A DNA stretch of 64,000 nucleotides, taken from NCBI GenBank assembly GCA_029261655.1, contig JAJDAY010000009.1, positions 1 to 64,000 on the forward strand. The letters are read 5' to 3'. This document shows, piece by piece, positions 18,322 to 27,878 of this stretch (position 1 is the first letter of the stretch; every line of letters begins with the position of its first letter). Under the pieces are notes generated by a model. The model was not told the origin of the DNA. It was given only the letters and a program-made list of their open reading frames with translations, and ran no database searches. The stretch is from Nitrospinaceae bacterium (GTDB taxonomy: Bacteria; Nitrospinota; Nitrospinia; Nitrospinales; VA-1). The translations under genes were made by a program, and so were the position numbers.

Positions 18322-21300
18322 ATGAACTTTAGCTCAGGCGAAATAACCTCACCCAAATCCATTGAGGAATTGATTAAAGAAATCCACGAACGAGTGCGTT
18401 CCTCTAAGAATATGCGGGATTCCCTCCCGGACCTCATTGGACAATTGAAGGTTTTTTTTAATTGTGAGGCCATCACTATTTTTGCCGTGGACCAATCCGC
18501 ACGCCAACTATATTCAACAAGCCATATTTCAGATACAACTCCCGAAATAAGAGTGGAGATATCTCTGAACAACCTTGCAGGGTATGTCGCAGGAACTGGC
18601 AATCCCCTGAATATAGCAAATGTAAAAGATAAAGCGGAATTGGCTCAGTATCACCCACATTTATCTCACGACTCAAAATGGGATCCTGTTTTAAGTTTCG
18701 TTTCAAAATCTATGATTGTCGTTCCAATTCCTTATAAGAAAAATCTAATAGGAATCCTGGAAATCATAAACAAAAAAAACGATCTGGCATTTTCCGCCGG
18801 GGATTTGAAATTAGTACAGGATATCTCTCCTGCGCTGGGTTTGGTTTTGGTTAGGTATTATAACGACGCACTCAAAAATAATTCGCATGAAGACACTCCT
18901 GCCGACGCCATTGAACCCAACCTAACAGGCCAGGACGAAGACAATAATAGTGAATCTACACCGGATGAAGACACAACATCCTCAGAAGAATACAATATTA
19001 CAAATCAGGACGAAGACATCCATAGTGAACCCACACCGGGTGGCGACACTTCTACCGACTCCATTGAATCAAACGATACAGGTCAGGACGAAGACACCCG
19101 GCGTGAAAACACATCGGATGAAGACACAACTTCTGAAGAATCCGATATCATAAATCAGGATGAAGACATCCATAACGAATACACGCCTGACCTGGACGCT
19201 GAACCGCAGGATGTGTCCCTGGAAACCGAAATTTTATCAAATGAAATCATTGAAATTGACAACAACCAGGATATTTCCAACGCTGGTCTAAACCAGACGG
19301 AACTGGAGCCGGAAAATATTGAAGATCAGAATGTGGTTCAAGAAGAAACCGATTACCTCGAATTGGACAGACGGGCTGGGAGCAGACGAGACGAAGATAA
19401 AGAAAAGGAAATTCTGAAAATTGCTCAAGCGATCCACAACGGAAAAAATTTAAAGGTGATTCTTTCCGAGTTTAAGGATTCAATTCTGGATAATTTTGAC
19501 GCCGAAGACATAACGCTCTACGGATTGGACTCAACCAAAAATGAAGTTGTCTCAAAATTCCAATCGCGGGAAACGTCAAAAGAAATTCGCCTTCCTCTCG
19601 CCCACAGTAATATACCAGGCCATGTCGCCATGGCCAAAAAACCAGTAAATATTGAAAATGCTGAAAATCTGGAGGAATTAAAGTCATACCACTCGGAATT
19701 GGAGACCAGCGATCCGGAGAAAGATTCTTTCGGATATAAAACTCTGGAGTTATTAGCTTTGCCTGTAATGCATGAGGAAACTTTACTGGGAGTCCTGAAA
19801 ATCGTTAACAAACGAAATGGGACCATTTTCTCGGAAAAAGATGAAAAACGCGCATTCATTATGGCGGAAAACCTGGGATACGCCCTGGCAAAACAAGAAA
19901 AATTATCAAAACACAAACCGGATAAATTCAGCTATTTACTCGAAAATGATTTGATCACAGAAAAAGAATTAGACTCGTCACTTGCCTATGCCAAGAGCAA
20001 CAATATCGACATAGAAACGGTTTTGCTCGAACGGGTGGGTTTGAAGCGCGAAAGCCTGGGGTTATCATTGGAAAGTTTTTATGGTCTCCCCTATTATGGT
20101 TATGAAAAAACAATTGTCCTTCCTGCAAAAATTCTAGGGGGATTGAACAAAAATTTCCTCGCCAAGAATTTCTGGCTTCCCGTTAATTCCCACAACTCAA
20201 AAGTTGTGATTTTAATCAACGACCCCAGCAATCTCGACAAAATTCAGAACATAAGGCATATTTTTCCAAAAAAGGAACTTGAGTTTAAGGTCGGTCTAAA
20301 AATTGACCTCAACGATTTTTTAAATTCAATTTCAGGGCAGGACGAACAACCCGTCGCTCTTGAAAGAACCGAGAAAATATCTTCCCTCATCGATTCTTTG
20401 CTGGAAGAAAACAACGATGCTCAGTTAGAAACACAGTCAGATGACGATCTTAGCGAACTCAATGATATCAAAGAAACCGATAACGCGATCATTCGTCTAG
20501 TCAATAAAATTTTGACCGACGCGTATGAGATTGGGGCCACGGATATCCACATTGAACCTGGAATAGCGAAAGATAACATTACCATCCGATTCAGGAAGGA
20601 CGGGGATTGTTCGATCTATGAAGAAATACCTTTTCTTTACAAACATGCCATTGTTTCCAGAATAAAAATAATGGCCAATCTGGACATTGCCGAACGTCGC
20701 ATTCCCCAGGATGGAAAGATTAAAATGCGCTATGGCAAGGTCAATATTGAGTATCGTGTGGCAACCTGCCCCACGGTTGGAGAAAACGAGGATATTGTTC
20801 TGAGAATTCTTGCAAAAAGTGAAAGTCTTCCCCTGGGCAAAATGAATTTTACGGATCGAAACCTGCAATTGATTATTAAAAACGTGAGTACCCCTTACGG
20901 CTTGATATTGGTGGTGGGCCCAACCGGATCGGGCAAAACAACCACTCTTCACTCCTGCCTGGGTCACATCAACACTCCGCGGAAAAAAATCTGGACAGTG
21001 GAAGACCCTGTCGAAATAACTCAAAAAGGCATTCGGCAAGTGCAAACGATTGAGAAAAAGGGGTTGGATTTCCCTCGTGCCATGAGATCGTTTCTGAGGG
21101 GAGACCCCGATGTCATCATGGTCGGTGAAATGCGCGATAAAGAAACCGCTTCCATCGGCCTGGAAGCCTCGTTGACCGGACATCTGGTATTCAGCACCCT
21201 CCACACCAATTCCGCGCCGGAAACAGTCACTCGCCTGTTAGACATGGGAATGAACCCTTTAAACTTTGCCGACTCCCTGTTATTGGTTGTGGCCCAACGG

Positions 21301-21675
21301 TTGGTAAAAACTCTTTGCAAGAATTGCAAGGAAGATTACCACCCCACCCAGGAGGAATTCAGTATCATCGTGAATGAATACGGGAGGGAAAACTTTGAAA
21401 AACTGGGTATCCTCTACGATAACGATTTGACCATTAAAAAACCCGTAGGATGCGATGATTGTGATAATACAGGTTACTCCGGACGTACGGCGATCCATGA
21501 AGTTCTCGAAGGAACCAAGGAACTTAAGCGGCAAATAGTCAAACAAGCGTCGGGTGAAGAACTGAGAAATACGGCAATTGCAAATGGAATGTGCACCCTT
21601 AAACAGGATGGGATTCAAAAGATTTTCAACGGCGACTGCGACCTAAAGCAGGTTCTTGCCGTTTGTATTTTATAA
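18322..21675 (+). CDS. GAF-linker-GAF-MshEN-PilB/GspE-type ATPase, paralogue 2
   Basis: 1117-aa paralogue of the upstream gene, 55 bases after it. Order: a GAF domain (about 15-175), a very acidic Asp/Glu/Thr linker (about 190-360) that includes a tandem 51-residue duplication, a second GAF (about 375-530), MshEN (about 540-680), then the ATPase core. Catalytic motifs are intact: VVGPTGSGKTTT (Lys872), IMVGEMRDKETA, STLHTNSAP, and CKNCKE plus CDDC. The intact core should hydrolyse ATP and drive pilus or secretion assembly, or a related motor. The acidic linker probably acts as a flexible spacer. Confidence 0.88.
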   Translation: MNFSSGEITSPKSIEELIKEIHERVRSSKNMRDSLPDLIGQLKVFFNCEAITIFAVDQSARQLYSTSHISDTTPEIRVEISLNNLAGYVAGTGNPLNIANVKDKAELAQYHPHLSHDSKWDPVLSFVSKSMIVVPIPYKKNLIGILEIINKKNDLAFSAGDLKLVQDISPALGLVLVRYYNDALKNNSHEDTPADAIEPNLTGQDEDNNSESTPDEDTTSSEEYNITNQDEDIHSEPTPGGDTSTDSIESNDTGQDEDTRRENTSDEDTTSEESDIINQDEDIHNEYTPDLDAEPQDVSLETEILSNEIIEIDNNQDISNAGLNQTELEPENIEDQNVVQEETDYLELDRRAGSRRDEDKEKEILKIAQAIHNGKNLKVILSEFKDSILDNFDAEDITLYGLDSTKNEVVSKFQSRETSKEIRLPLAHSNIPGHVAMAKKPVNIENAENLEELKSYHSELETSDPEKDSFGYKTLELLALPVMHEETLLGVLKIVNKRNGTIFSEKDEKRAFIMAENLGYALAKQEKLSKHKPDKFSYLLENDLITEKELDSSLAYAKSNNIDIETVLLERVGLKRESLGLSLESFYGLPYYGYEKTIVLPAKILGGLNKNFLAKNFWLPVNSHNSKVVILINDPSNLDKIQNIRHIFPKKELEFKVGLKIDLNDFLNSISGQDEQPVALERTEKISSLIDSLLEENNDAQLETQSDDDLSELNDIKETDNAIIRLVNKILTDAYEIGATDIHIEPGIAKDNITIRFRKDGDCSIYEEIPFLYKHAIVSRIKIMANLDIAERRIPQDGKIKMRYGKVNIEYRVATCPTVGENEDIVLRILAKSESLPLGKMNFTDRNLQLIIKNVSTPYGLILVVGPTGSGKTTTLHSCLGHINTPRKKIWTVEDPVEITQKGIRQVQTIEKKGLDFPRAMRSFLRGDPDVIMVGEMRDKETASIGLEASLTGHLVFSTLHTNSAPETVTRLLDMGMNPLNFADSLLLVVAQRLVKTLCKNCKEDYHPTQEEFSIIVNEYGRENFEKLGILYDNDLTIKKPVGCDDCDNTGYSGRTAIHEVLEGTKELKRQIVKQASGEELRNTAIANGMCTLKQDGIQKIFNGDCDLKQVLAVCIL
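18904..19206 (+). repeat. Tandem duplication in the acidic linker (153 + 150 bases)
   Basis: Two in-frame units begin at 18904 (DAIEPNLTGQDED...) and 19057 (DSIESNDTGQDED...). They share the order TGQDED, SDEDTTS or PDEDTTS, NQDEDIH and TP. The second unit is one codon shorter. DNA similarity is visible, with scattered substitutions, so the duplication is not brand new. Confidence 0.75.
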
Positions 21676-21878
21676 CCTTTTAGAAATATAGAGTTACCTT
21701 CCTTCAACCAATAGTTGTTTTTCCTTCCTTATTTATTTTTTCCAAAATATTAAATTTTATGTTATTAAATATAGCTATAACCTTAAATTTTTCAATTTCA
21801 AACATCCACATCATCGGAAATTAATCAAAACATTCCAACAACAGGAATGGATGAGATCACCGATATTGAGCTACGATC

Positions 21879-24239
21879 ATGGGAAACCCCGAAAACACCC
21901 CAGCCGTCAAAAATACGCCGCCAAATGGATTGGGGAACCTTGAATCCTTTGTCTCCCAAATAAAGAATATTGATCTCAATAACGCATCGCTGGACTCTCT
22001 TACAGACAGCTTAAAGAGCATTTTCAATTGTGAATCAGCAACCCTTTTAAATTATGACGATTCCAAAAATGAGCTTTACTCCCGCAATTTCAGATCCCAT
22101 ACCTCAGAAGAAATCCGTTTTCAAGTTTCAGTAAATAATCTGGCCGGGTTTGTAGCCGCTACACGTAAGCCATTGATTATTAATGATTTATCTTCCAAAG
22201 AAGAACTGTCAAAGCATCACAAGGATCTCAAATACGATGACTCCTGGGATGAAAAATATGGTTTCAAGGCAAGTTCTGCAATTCTGATCCCACTTCCGCA
22301 CAAAAACAAATTGGTTGGAGTGATGGAAATTGTCAATAAGACCAATGGGAAGCCTTTTCTCGAAGCTGATTTTATTCGCGCCAAGGCAATTGCGCTGGTG
22401 ATGGGCCTGGCTTTAGCCAAATTAAAAGAACGCAGGCAAAACAACGAAGTAGCGGACATTCATGAAAATAACCACAAAGAAGAACCGAAGCTAACAAAAT
22501 TCAGTTATTTGATCGCCAATGGGTTTGTCACGGAAGATGAATTGACCCTTATCAAAAAGAAAAGTCAGGAGTCTGGAACAGACGTCGAAGACTTACTTGT
22601 AAACGAACACTATTTACGTCCTCTGGATGTTGGCAAGTCTTTAGAAACATTCTATTATATCCCTTACGAGGGCTATGATGAATCTACCAGCAAGCCCAAT
22701 TTGGATAACTATACAATTGATGTTGAAACTCTGCGAAGACACAGCTGGGTTCCACTTAAGAACAGCTCTTTAGGGATGGTGGTATTGATCAATGACCCGA
22801 CCGATAAAAATGTTACTGAAACAATAAAACGAACCTTTCCTGATAAAAATGCCGAGTTCAGGGTTGGATTGAAAATGGATATTCAGGAGTATATTGATGG
22901 ATTTTTTAAGGCTGAAGAATCCCAACCTATTTCTGAAACAGAAATTTTAGCTGAGGACAAAACTTTGGAACTTCTAATAAAAGAAGAACAGCAGACCAGG
23001 GCTCCCGAGAATCAGGTCGTGACTCCAGATACCAGCAACAAAATATTCGATGAAATGCTCTCGACTGCCATCAAGCAGGGTGTCACCGACGTCCATATAG
23101 AACCTGGAATGGAAGGCAAAAACCTGTTGATCAGGCTCCGCAAAGAGGGCGCTTGTCGAGTCTATGAAGAAGTTCCATCCAATATGCAAAAGGAAATCAT
23201 CAATCACATCAAAACATTGGCAGGGCTGGACCTTTCAGTCAATCAACTCCCGCAAAATGGAAAATTTGTCTGGTCTCTGGATTCAAATAAATATGAGCTC
23301 AGTGTCGTAGTGTTCCCCACCATTGGCAATCTCGAAGATGCCATGCTCCGGGTGGCTCCAATTGGAAAGCCTGTTCCCCGCTTCATCCCCATTACCCAAA
23401 TGGAATTTTCCGATCCGAATCTGGACAAAATAATGTCCAGAATCCATGCGTCCAAGGGGATGATTCTGGTTGTCGGCCCCGAGGGAACCGGGAAAACAAC
23501 CACCTTGCACGCCTTTTTGGGCCATCTGAACACTCCCGAAAAGAAGATCGTGACCGCAGAATCTCCGGTGGATATCGTTCAAAGTGGCCTGCGTCAAATT
23601 CAAACAAATCAGGAAATTGGCCTCAACTATGCTTTCGCTCTGGAAACTTTTTTATTAGGAAATCCCGATATCATCATGATCGGAGAAGTCGCAGATCCAG
23701 CAACTCTGAAACTTTGCAACGAAGCCGCCAGGGAACATCTGGTTTTCTCATCGTTGCAAGCCAGGTCCACAATGGACGCGATCCGAATAATGCGTGAAAT
23801 GAATATCGACCCCAATCAATTTGCTGAAACGTTTTTAATCATCATGGCGCAAAAACTGGTACCCAGTCTATGCGATGCCTGCAAAGAGGATTATCATCCT
23901 TCTCAGGATGAATTCAATATGCTGGAGAAGTTTTATGGGAGCGATAATTTTGCCGACCTTGGGTTTCAATACAATGACAATTTGACTCTCAAAAAAGCGG
24001 TGGGGTGCAAGCAATGCATCTTTACCGGGTATTCCGGTAAAATTGTCCTTCAGGAGGTTCTGGAAAGGACCCACGAATTGAACCGGCTCATTGCGGAGAA
24101 AGCTCCCTTAGAGGAGATACAAAATCAGGCGCTGAAAGATGGGATGATCACCCTGAATCAGGATGGTATTTATAAGATAATGAGCGGTGACTGCGATTTC
24201 AAAAAGATTCAGGAAGCCTTTCTTCCAGGCCGAATTTAA
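21879..24239 (+). CDS. GAF-MshEN-PilB-like protein with degraded catalytic motifs, paralogue 3
   Basis: 786-aa third paralogue with a single GAF (about 20-190) and an MshEN domain (about 205-340) before the ATPase core. Walker A is kept (VVGPEGTGKTTT, Lys539), as is a Walker B-like IIMIGEVADPAT. Other motifs are lost: the His box STLHTNS reads SSLQARS, the arginine of FRVATCPT is gone (LSVVVFPT), DIAEKR reads DLSVNQ and PQDGK reads PQNGK. The zinc cysteines are intact. It probably binds ATP but is a poor or dead ATPase, perhaps a regulatory subunit mixed into hexamers of paralogues 1 and 2. Not a pseudogene: the frame is fully open. Confidence 0.85.
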   Translation: MGNPENTPAVKNTPPNGLGNLESFVSQIKNIDLNNASLDSLTDSLKSIFNCESATLLNYDDSKNELYSRNFRSHTSEEIRFQVSVNNLAGFVAATRKPLIINDLSSKEELSKHHKDLKYDDSWDEKYGFKASSAILIPLPHKNKLVGVMEIVNKTNGKPFLEADFIRAKAIALVMGLALAKLKERRQNNEVADIHENNHKEEPKLTKFSYLIANGFVTEDELTLIKKKSQESGTDVEDLLVNEHYLRPLDVGKSLETFYYIPYEGYDESTSKPNLDNYTIDVETLRRHSWVPLKNSSLGMVVLINDPTDKNVTETIKRTFPDKNAEFRVGLKMDIQEYIDGFFKAEESQPISETEILAEDKTLELLIKEEQQTRAPENQVVTPDTSNKIFDEMLSTAIKQGVTDVHIEPGMEGKNLLIRLRKEGACRVYEEVPSNMQKEIINHIKTLAGLDLSVNQLPQNGKFVWSLDSNKYELSVVVFPTIGNLEDAMLRVAPIGKPVPRFIPITQMEFSDPNLDKIMSRIHASKGMILVVGPEGTGKTTTLHAFLGHLNTPEKKIVTAESPVDIVQSGLRQIQTNQEIGLNYAFALETFLLGNPDIIMIGEVADPATLKLCNEAAREHLVFSSLQARSTMDAIRIMREMNIDPNQFAETFLIIMAQKLVPSLCDACKEDYHPSQDEFNMLEKFYGSDNFADLGFQYNDNLTLKKAVGCKQCIFTGYSGKIVLQEVLERTHELNRLIAEKAPLEEIQNQALKDGMITLNQDGIYKIMSGDCDFKKIQEAFLPGRI

Positions 24240-24245
24240 CCGAAC

Positions 24246-25577
24246 TCAAACCGTGGAATCCACCTCTTGCTGGAACGAATTTCTCCAACGAGTCAAGCCG
24301 GCTAAAGCATTGTCAAAAATTTTCTGATTTCTTTCCTTTTTGTTCCGGATGCCCATTTCCGTCGCCGGAAAAAGACCAAAATTGATGTTCATTGGCTGGA
24401 AGTTTTTGGGCGGCTTTGTGGTGACATAATTATGCAACGCGCCCATTGCGGTTTCTATCGGCGGCGGCGTAAAATCTTCCCCTGAAATTTTCCGAACCGC
24501 GCTCAAACTCGCGAGCAATCCCATCGTCGCGGACTCCACATAACCCTCCACCCCAATGATTTGACCCGCAAAATAAATTCCCGGCCGGGTTTTAAGGTCC
24601 AGATTTTTTGTGAGTATCCCCGGAGCGTTGATATAAGTATTTCTGTGAATCGCACCGAACCTGAAAAACTCGGCCTTTTCGAGGCCCGGAATCATGGTGA
24701 AAATTCTTTTTTGCTCAGGATAGGTGAGTTTGGTTTGAAAACCCACCAGATTGAACGCCGTTCCCTCCTTATTTTCCCGGCGCAATTGCACTACGGCATG
24801 AGCGATACGACCCGTTTCGGGAAGCGTCAGACCCACGGGTTTTAGAGGACCGAATGCCAGGGTCTTTGGCCCGCGGGAAGCCAGTTCCTCAATGGGCAGA
24901 CAACCTTCAAAATAAATTGGTTTTTCAAAAGACGCAAATGGAACCTTCTGGGCATTATTGAGCTCCTGCACGAACTGCCCGTATTGTTCTCGATCCATCG
25001 GACAGTTCAGGTAGTCGTCCCCTCCTTTATCGTAACGCGAAGCAAAAAAGGCCTTATCGAAATCAATCGTATTGGCATCGACAATCGGAGAAAGAGCATC
25101 GTAAAAATAAAGATATTTCTGTCCGACGATTCTCTGGATGTCTTCAGAAAGTTTGGGCGACGTCAAAGGGCCCGTGGCGATGATGACCGGACCCTCCTCC
25201 GGGATTTCCACCACTTCATCACGTTTTAAAGTGATGTTCGGGTGTTGCATGATTCTTTCCGTGATTTCCTGGGAAAACAAATCCCGGTCAACGGCAAGCG
25301 CTCCTCCAGCGGGAACCGAATGACGGTCCGCTGAACCGATCACAAGAGAGTTAAATTTCCTCAGTTCTTCTTTTAATAGAAAGGGTGCCGAATGGGGAAG
25401 GTTATTGCCAAGGGAGTTGCTACAAACCAGTTCGGCACATTGGTCGGTTTTATGCGCGGGCGTCGGGGTTACCGAGCGCATTTCATGCAAAATAACCGGA
25501 ATGCCTCTTTCCGCCGCCTGCCAGGCCGCTTCCGACCCAGCCAGTCCGCCGCCGATAATCGTTAAATAAGGTTTCAC
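24246..25577 (-). CDS. trmFO: Methylenetetrahydrofolate-tRNA-(uracil-54-C5)-methyltransferase TrmFO
   Basis: Folate- and FAD-dependent enzyme making ribothymidine 54 in tRNA. The N-terminal FAD site [19 protein letters not shown], then [35 protein letters not shown] and the C-terminal [19 protein letters not shown] are all TrmFO signatures. The 443-aa length is normal. Downstream of topA on the same strand with a 9-base gap, in the common order dprA-topA-trmFO. It ends convergent with the third PilB-like gene, 6 bases apart, with no visible terminator. Confidence 0.95.
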   Translation of the reverse strand: MKPYLTIIGGGLAGSEAAWQAAERGIPVILHEMRSVTPTPAHKTDQCAELVCSNSLGNNLPHSAPFLLKEELRKFNSLVIGSADRHSVPAGGALAVDRDLFSQEITERIMQHPNITLKRDEVVEIPEEGPVIIATGPLTSPKLSEDIQRIVGQKYLYFYDALSPIVDANTIDFDKAFFASRYDKGGDDYLNCPMDREQYGQFVQELNNAQKVPFASFEKPIYFEGCLPIEELASRGPKTLAFGPLKPVGLTLPETGRIAHAVVQLRRENKEGTAFNLVGFQTKLTYPEQKRIFTMIPGLEKAEFFRFGAIHRNTYINAPGILTKNLDLKTRPGIYFAGQIIGVEGYVESATMGLLASLSAVRKISGEDFTPPPIETAMGALHNYVTTKPPKNFQPMNINFGLFPATEMGIRNKKERNQKIFDNALAGLTRWRNSFQQEVDSTV

Positions 25578-25586
25578 GTCAAAGAT

Positions 25587-27857
25587 CTATGCCGCCACAT
25601 GGGCTTTTTTGAAACCGCATTCCGGGCAGACAATGGAAACGCCTTCTTCCTTTTTAAACTTTTCAACCATGAAAGCATGCTTGCACTCCGGGCAGGCTTC
25701 GGCCACCGGTTTTGCCCAGGAAGTGAATTCACAGTCAGGATACCGACTGCACCCATAAAAGGTTCTGCCTTTTTTGGTTCTACGGGGAGAGATTTCTCCC
25801 TTACAATCCTTTTCAGGGCAGGAAATTCCAAGGCTCACGGGTTTGGTGAATTTGCATTCGGGATAATTCGAGCAGGCGATGAATTTCCCAAACCGGCCCA
25901 TTTTCATAACCAACGGAGATTCGCATTTGTCACAATTGCCCTCCACCTCATCGGTGGTTGGTTCGCCGGGTTTCGAATCGTCGCCCAGGTTTTTAGTGTT
26001 CTTGCATTCCGGGTAACCCGTGCAGGCCATGAACTTCCCAAAGCGCCCCCATTTAATGATCATAGGCTGTTCGCATTTTTCACAAACCTCATCGGTTTCT
26101 TCCACCTGGCTTTTCAGATCCTTCATTTTCTTTTCCGCTTCTTCCAGGTTTATTTTAAATGGTTTGTAAAATTCCTGGAGCGCCTGCACCCATTCCATCT
26201 TTCCCTCTTCAATATCATCCAACTGTTCTTCCATTTTTGCCGTGAACTGAGTGTTGATGATTTCAGGGAAATTTTCCACCAAAGCGTCGGAAACCAGAAA
26301 TCCCAATTCGGAGGGGAATAACCTACGCTCCTCAGATCGAATATAATCCCTGTCCTTGATCACGCTGATGGTCGCCGCATAAGTACTGGGCCTGCCGATG
26401 CCTTTATCCTCCAATTCCTTCACGAGCATGGCCTCCGAAAACCGGGCAGGCGGTTGGGTGAAATGCTGGTCGGGGTTGATCTTTAATAGTTTCAGAACAT
26501 CTCCCTTATCCAGCTCAGGAAGAATGCGGTCACTGTCTTTTACTTTTTCCTTGGACCCATCGCTACCCTCATTCGCTTTTTCTTCACTGGTTTCGACATA
26601 CACCTTCATGAAACCGGCGAATTTCAGGATGGACCCGTTACTGCGGAACAAATAAGAACCGGAGCGAATATCGAATTGGGTCGTGTCCATAACAGCGGGA
26701 ACCATCTGGCAGGCTACAAAACGCGACCAAATCAACTGGTAAAGATTAAAGAGATCTTTTTCGAGGTATTCCTTGATCGTTTTGGGCTCTATAGTGACAT
26801 CCGACGGCCTGATAGCTTCATGCGCTTCCTGAGCCGATTTTTTACTCTTGTAAAAATTTGGCTCTGCAGGCAGGAACTCTTTCCCATAACGTTCGGGAAT
26901 GAATTCTCGTACCATCGCCAGCGCGTCGTCTGAAAGCCGTACGGAATCGGTACGCATATAGGTGATCAAACCCACAGTCCCCTTTGACCCCAACGCCAAA
27001 CCTTCATAGAGGCGTTGCGCAAGCATCATGGTCTTTTTAGGCGAAAAGTTTAATTTCCTCGAGGCTTCCTGTTGAAGGCTACTTGTGATGAACGGAGCTG
27101 TGGGGTTGCGCTTTCTTTCCTTTTTAGCAATGTCTTCCAGAACCAGCGGGACCCCATCGAGTTCACTGACGATTTTATCAGCTTGCTCTTTATTGCTCAC
27201 CACGGCTTTCTCATCGTTGATCTTGAACAGCTTGGACTCAAATGCAGGAGGAATTTTACCTTCAAGATCGAGGGCGATGGACCAGTATTCTTCCGGTTTG
27301 AAAGCCTGAATTTCTCTTTCCCGCTCGACCACCAAACGGAGCGCCACCGATTGAACCCTGCCGGCGCTCAACCCCCGGTGAATTTTTTTCCACAATATGG
27401 GGCTGATTTTATAACCCACCAGACGGTCGAGAATACGTCTCGCCTGCTGGGCGTTCACCCGGCTTTCATTGAGTTCCGTGGGATTATTCAGGGACTCCAT
27501 CACCGCCTTTTTAGTGATTTCATTAAAAGAAACCCGGTAAATTTTCCCCTTGGCAAACTTTCTGATTTCGTTTCCGATATGGTAGGCGATGGCCTCACCT
27601 TCACGATCCGGATCGGGGGCGAGGTAAATATTGTCCACCTTTTTCGCGGCGGCCTTCAACTCGCTCAAAATTTTTCCCTTGCCGCGAATGGTAATATAAT
27701 CGGGAGCAAAATTATTATCCACGTCCACGCCCAGCTTCTTTTTAGGCAGGTCTTTGAGATGCCCCACAGACGCTTTGATGATAAAGTCTTTACCCACAAT
27801 TTTTTTCAGTGTGTTTACTTTGGTGGGTGACTCCACAATCAACAATGATTTAGCCAT
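25587..27857 (-). CDS. topA: DNA topoisomerase I
   Basis: Type IA topoisomerase that relaxes negative supercoils. The TOPRIM domain is at the start (SLLIVESPTKVNTL, then APDPDREGEAIAYH). The active-site tyrosine is in GLITYMRTDSVRLS. The C-terminus has three topoisomerase-type zinc modules (CEKC...CTGYPEC, CDKC...CSNYPEC, CPEKDC...CSRYPDC) and a final CPEC...CPEC ribbon. The 756-aa length is usual. Between dprA and trmFO, probably one transcript. Confidence 0.96.
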   Translation of the reverse strand: MAKSLLIVESPTKVNTLKKIVGKDFIIKASVGHLKDLPKKKLGVDVDNNFAPDYITIRGKGKILSELKAAAKKVDNIYLAPDPDREGEAIAYHIGNEIRKFAKGKIYRVSFNEITKKAVMESLNNPTELNESRVNAQQARRILDRLVGYKISPILWKKIHRGLSAGRVQSVALRLVVEREREIQAFKPEEYWSIALDLEGKIPPAFESKLFKINDEKAVVSNKEQADKIVSELDGVPLVLEDIAKKERKRNPTAPFITSSLQQEASRKLNFSPKKTMMLAQRLYEGLALGSKGTVGLITYMRTDSVRLSDDALAMVREFIPERYGKEFLPAEPNFYKSKKSAQEAHEAIRPSDVTIEPKTIKEYLEKDLFNLYQLIWSRFVACQMVPAVMDTTQFDIRSGSYLFRSNGSILKFAGFMKVYVETSEEKANEGSDGSKEKVKDSDRILPELDKGDVLKLLKINPDQHFTQPPARFSEAMLVKELEDKGIGRPSTYAATISVIKDRDYIRSEERRLFPSELGFLVSDALVENFPEIINTQFTAKMEEQLDDIEEGKMEWVQALQEFYKPFKINLEEAEKKMKDLKSQVEETDEVCEKCEQPMIIKWGRFGKFMACTGYPECKNTKNLGDDSKPGEPTTDEVEGNCDKCESPLVMKMGRFGKFIACSNYPECKFTKPVSLGISCPEKDCKGEISPRRTKKGRTFYGCSRYPDCEFTSWAKPVAEACPECKHAFMVEKFKKEEGVSIVCPECGFKKAHVAA

Positions 27858-27878
27858 GATTCCTCATTTAATCAATTT

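Noticed and set aside
21879-24239. Third PilB-like gene as a pseudogene
   Set aside because: The frame is intact over 786 codons with kept Walker A, GAF and zinc-site cysteines; only selected catalytic motifs have changed, which fits a pseudoenzyme better than decay.
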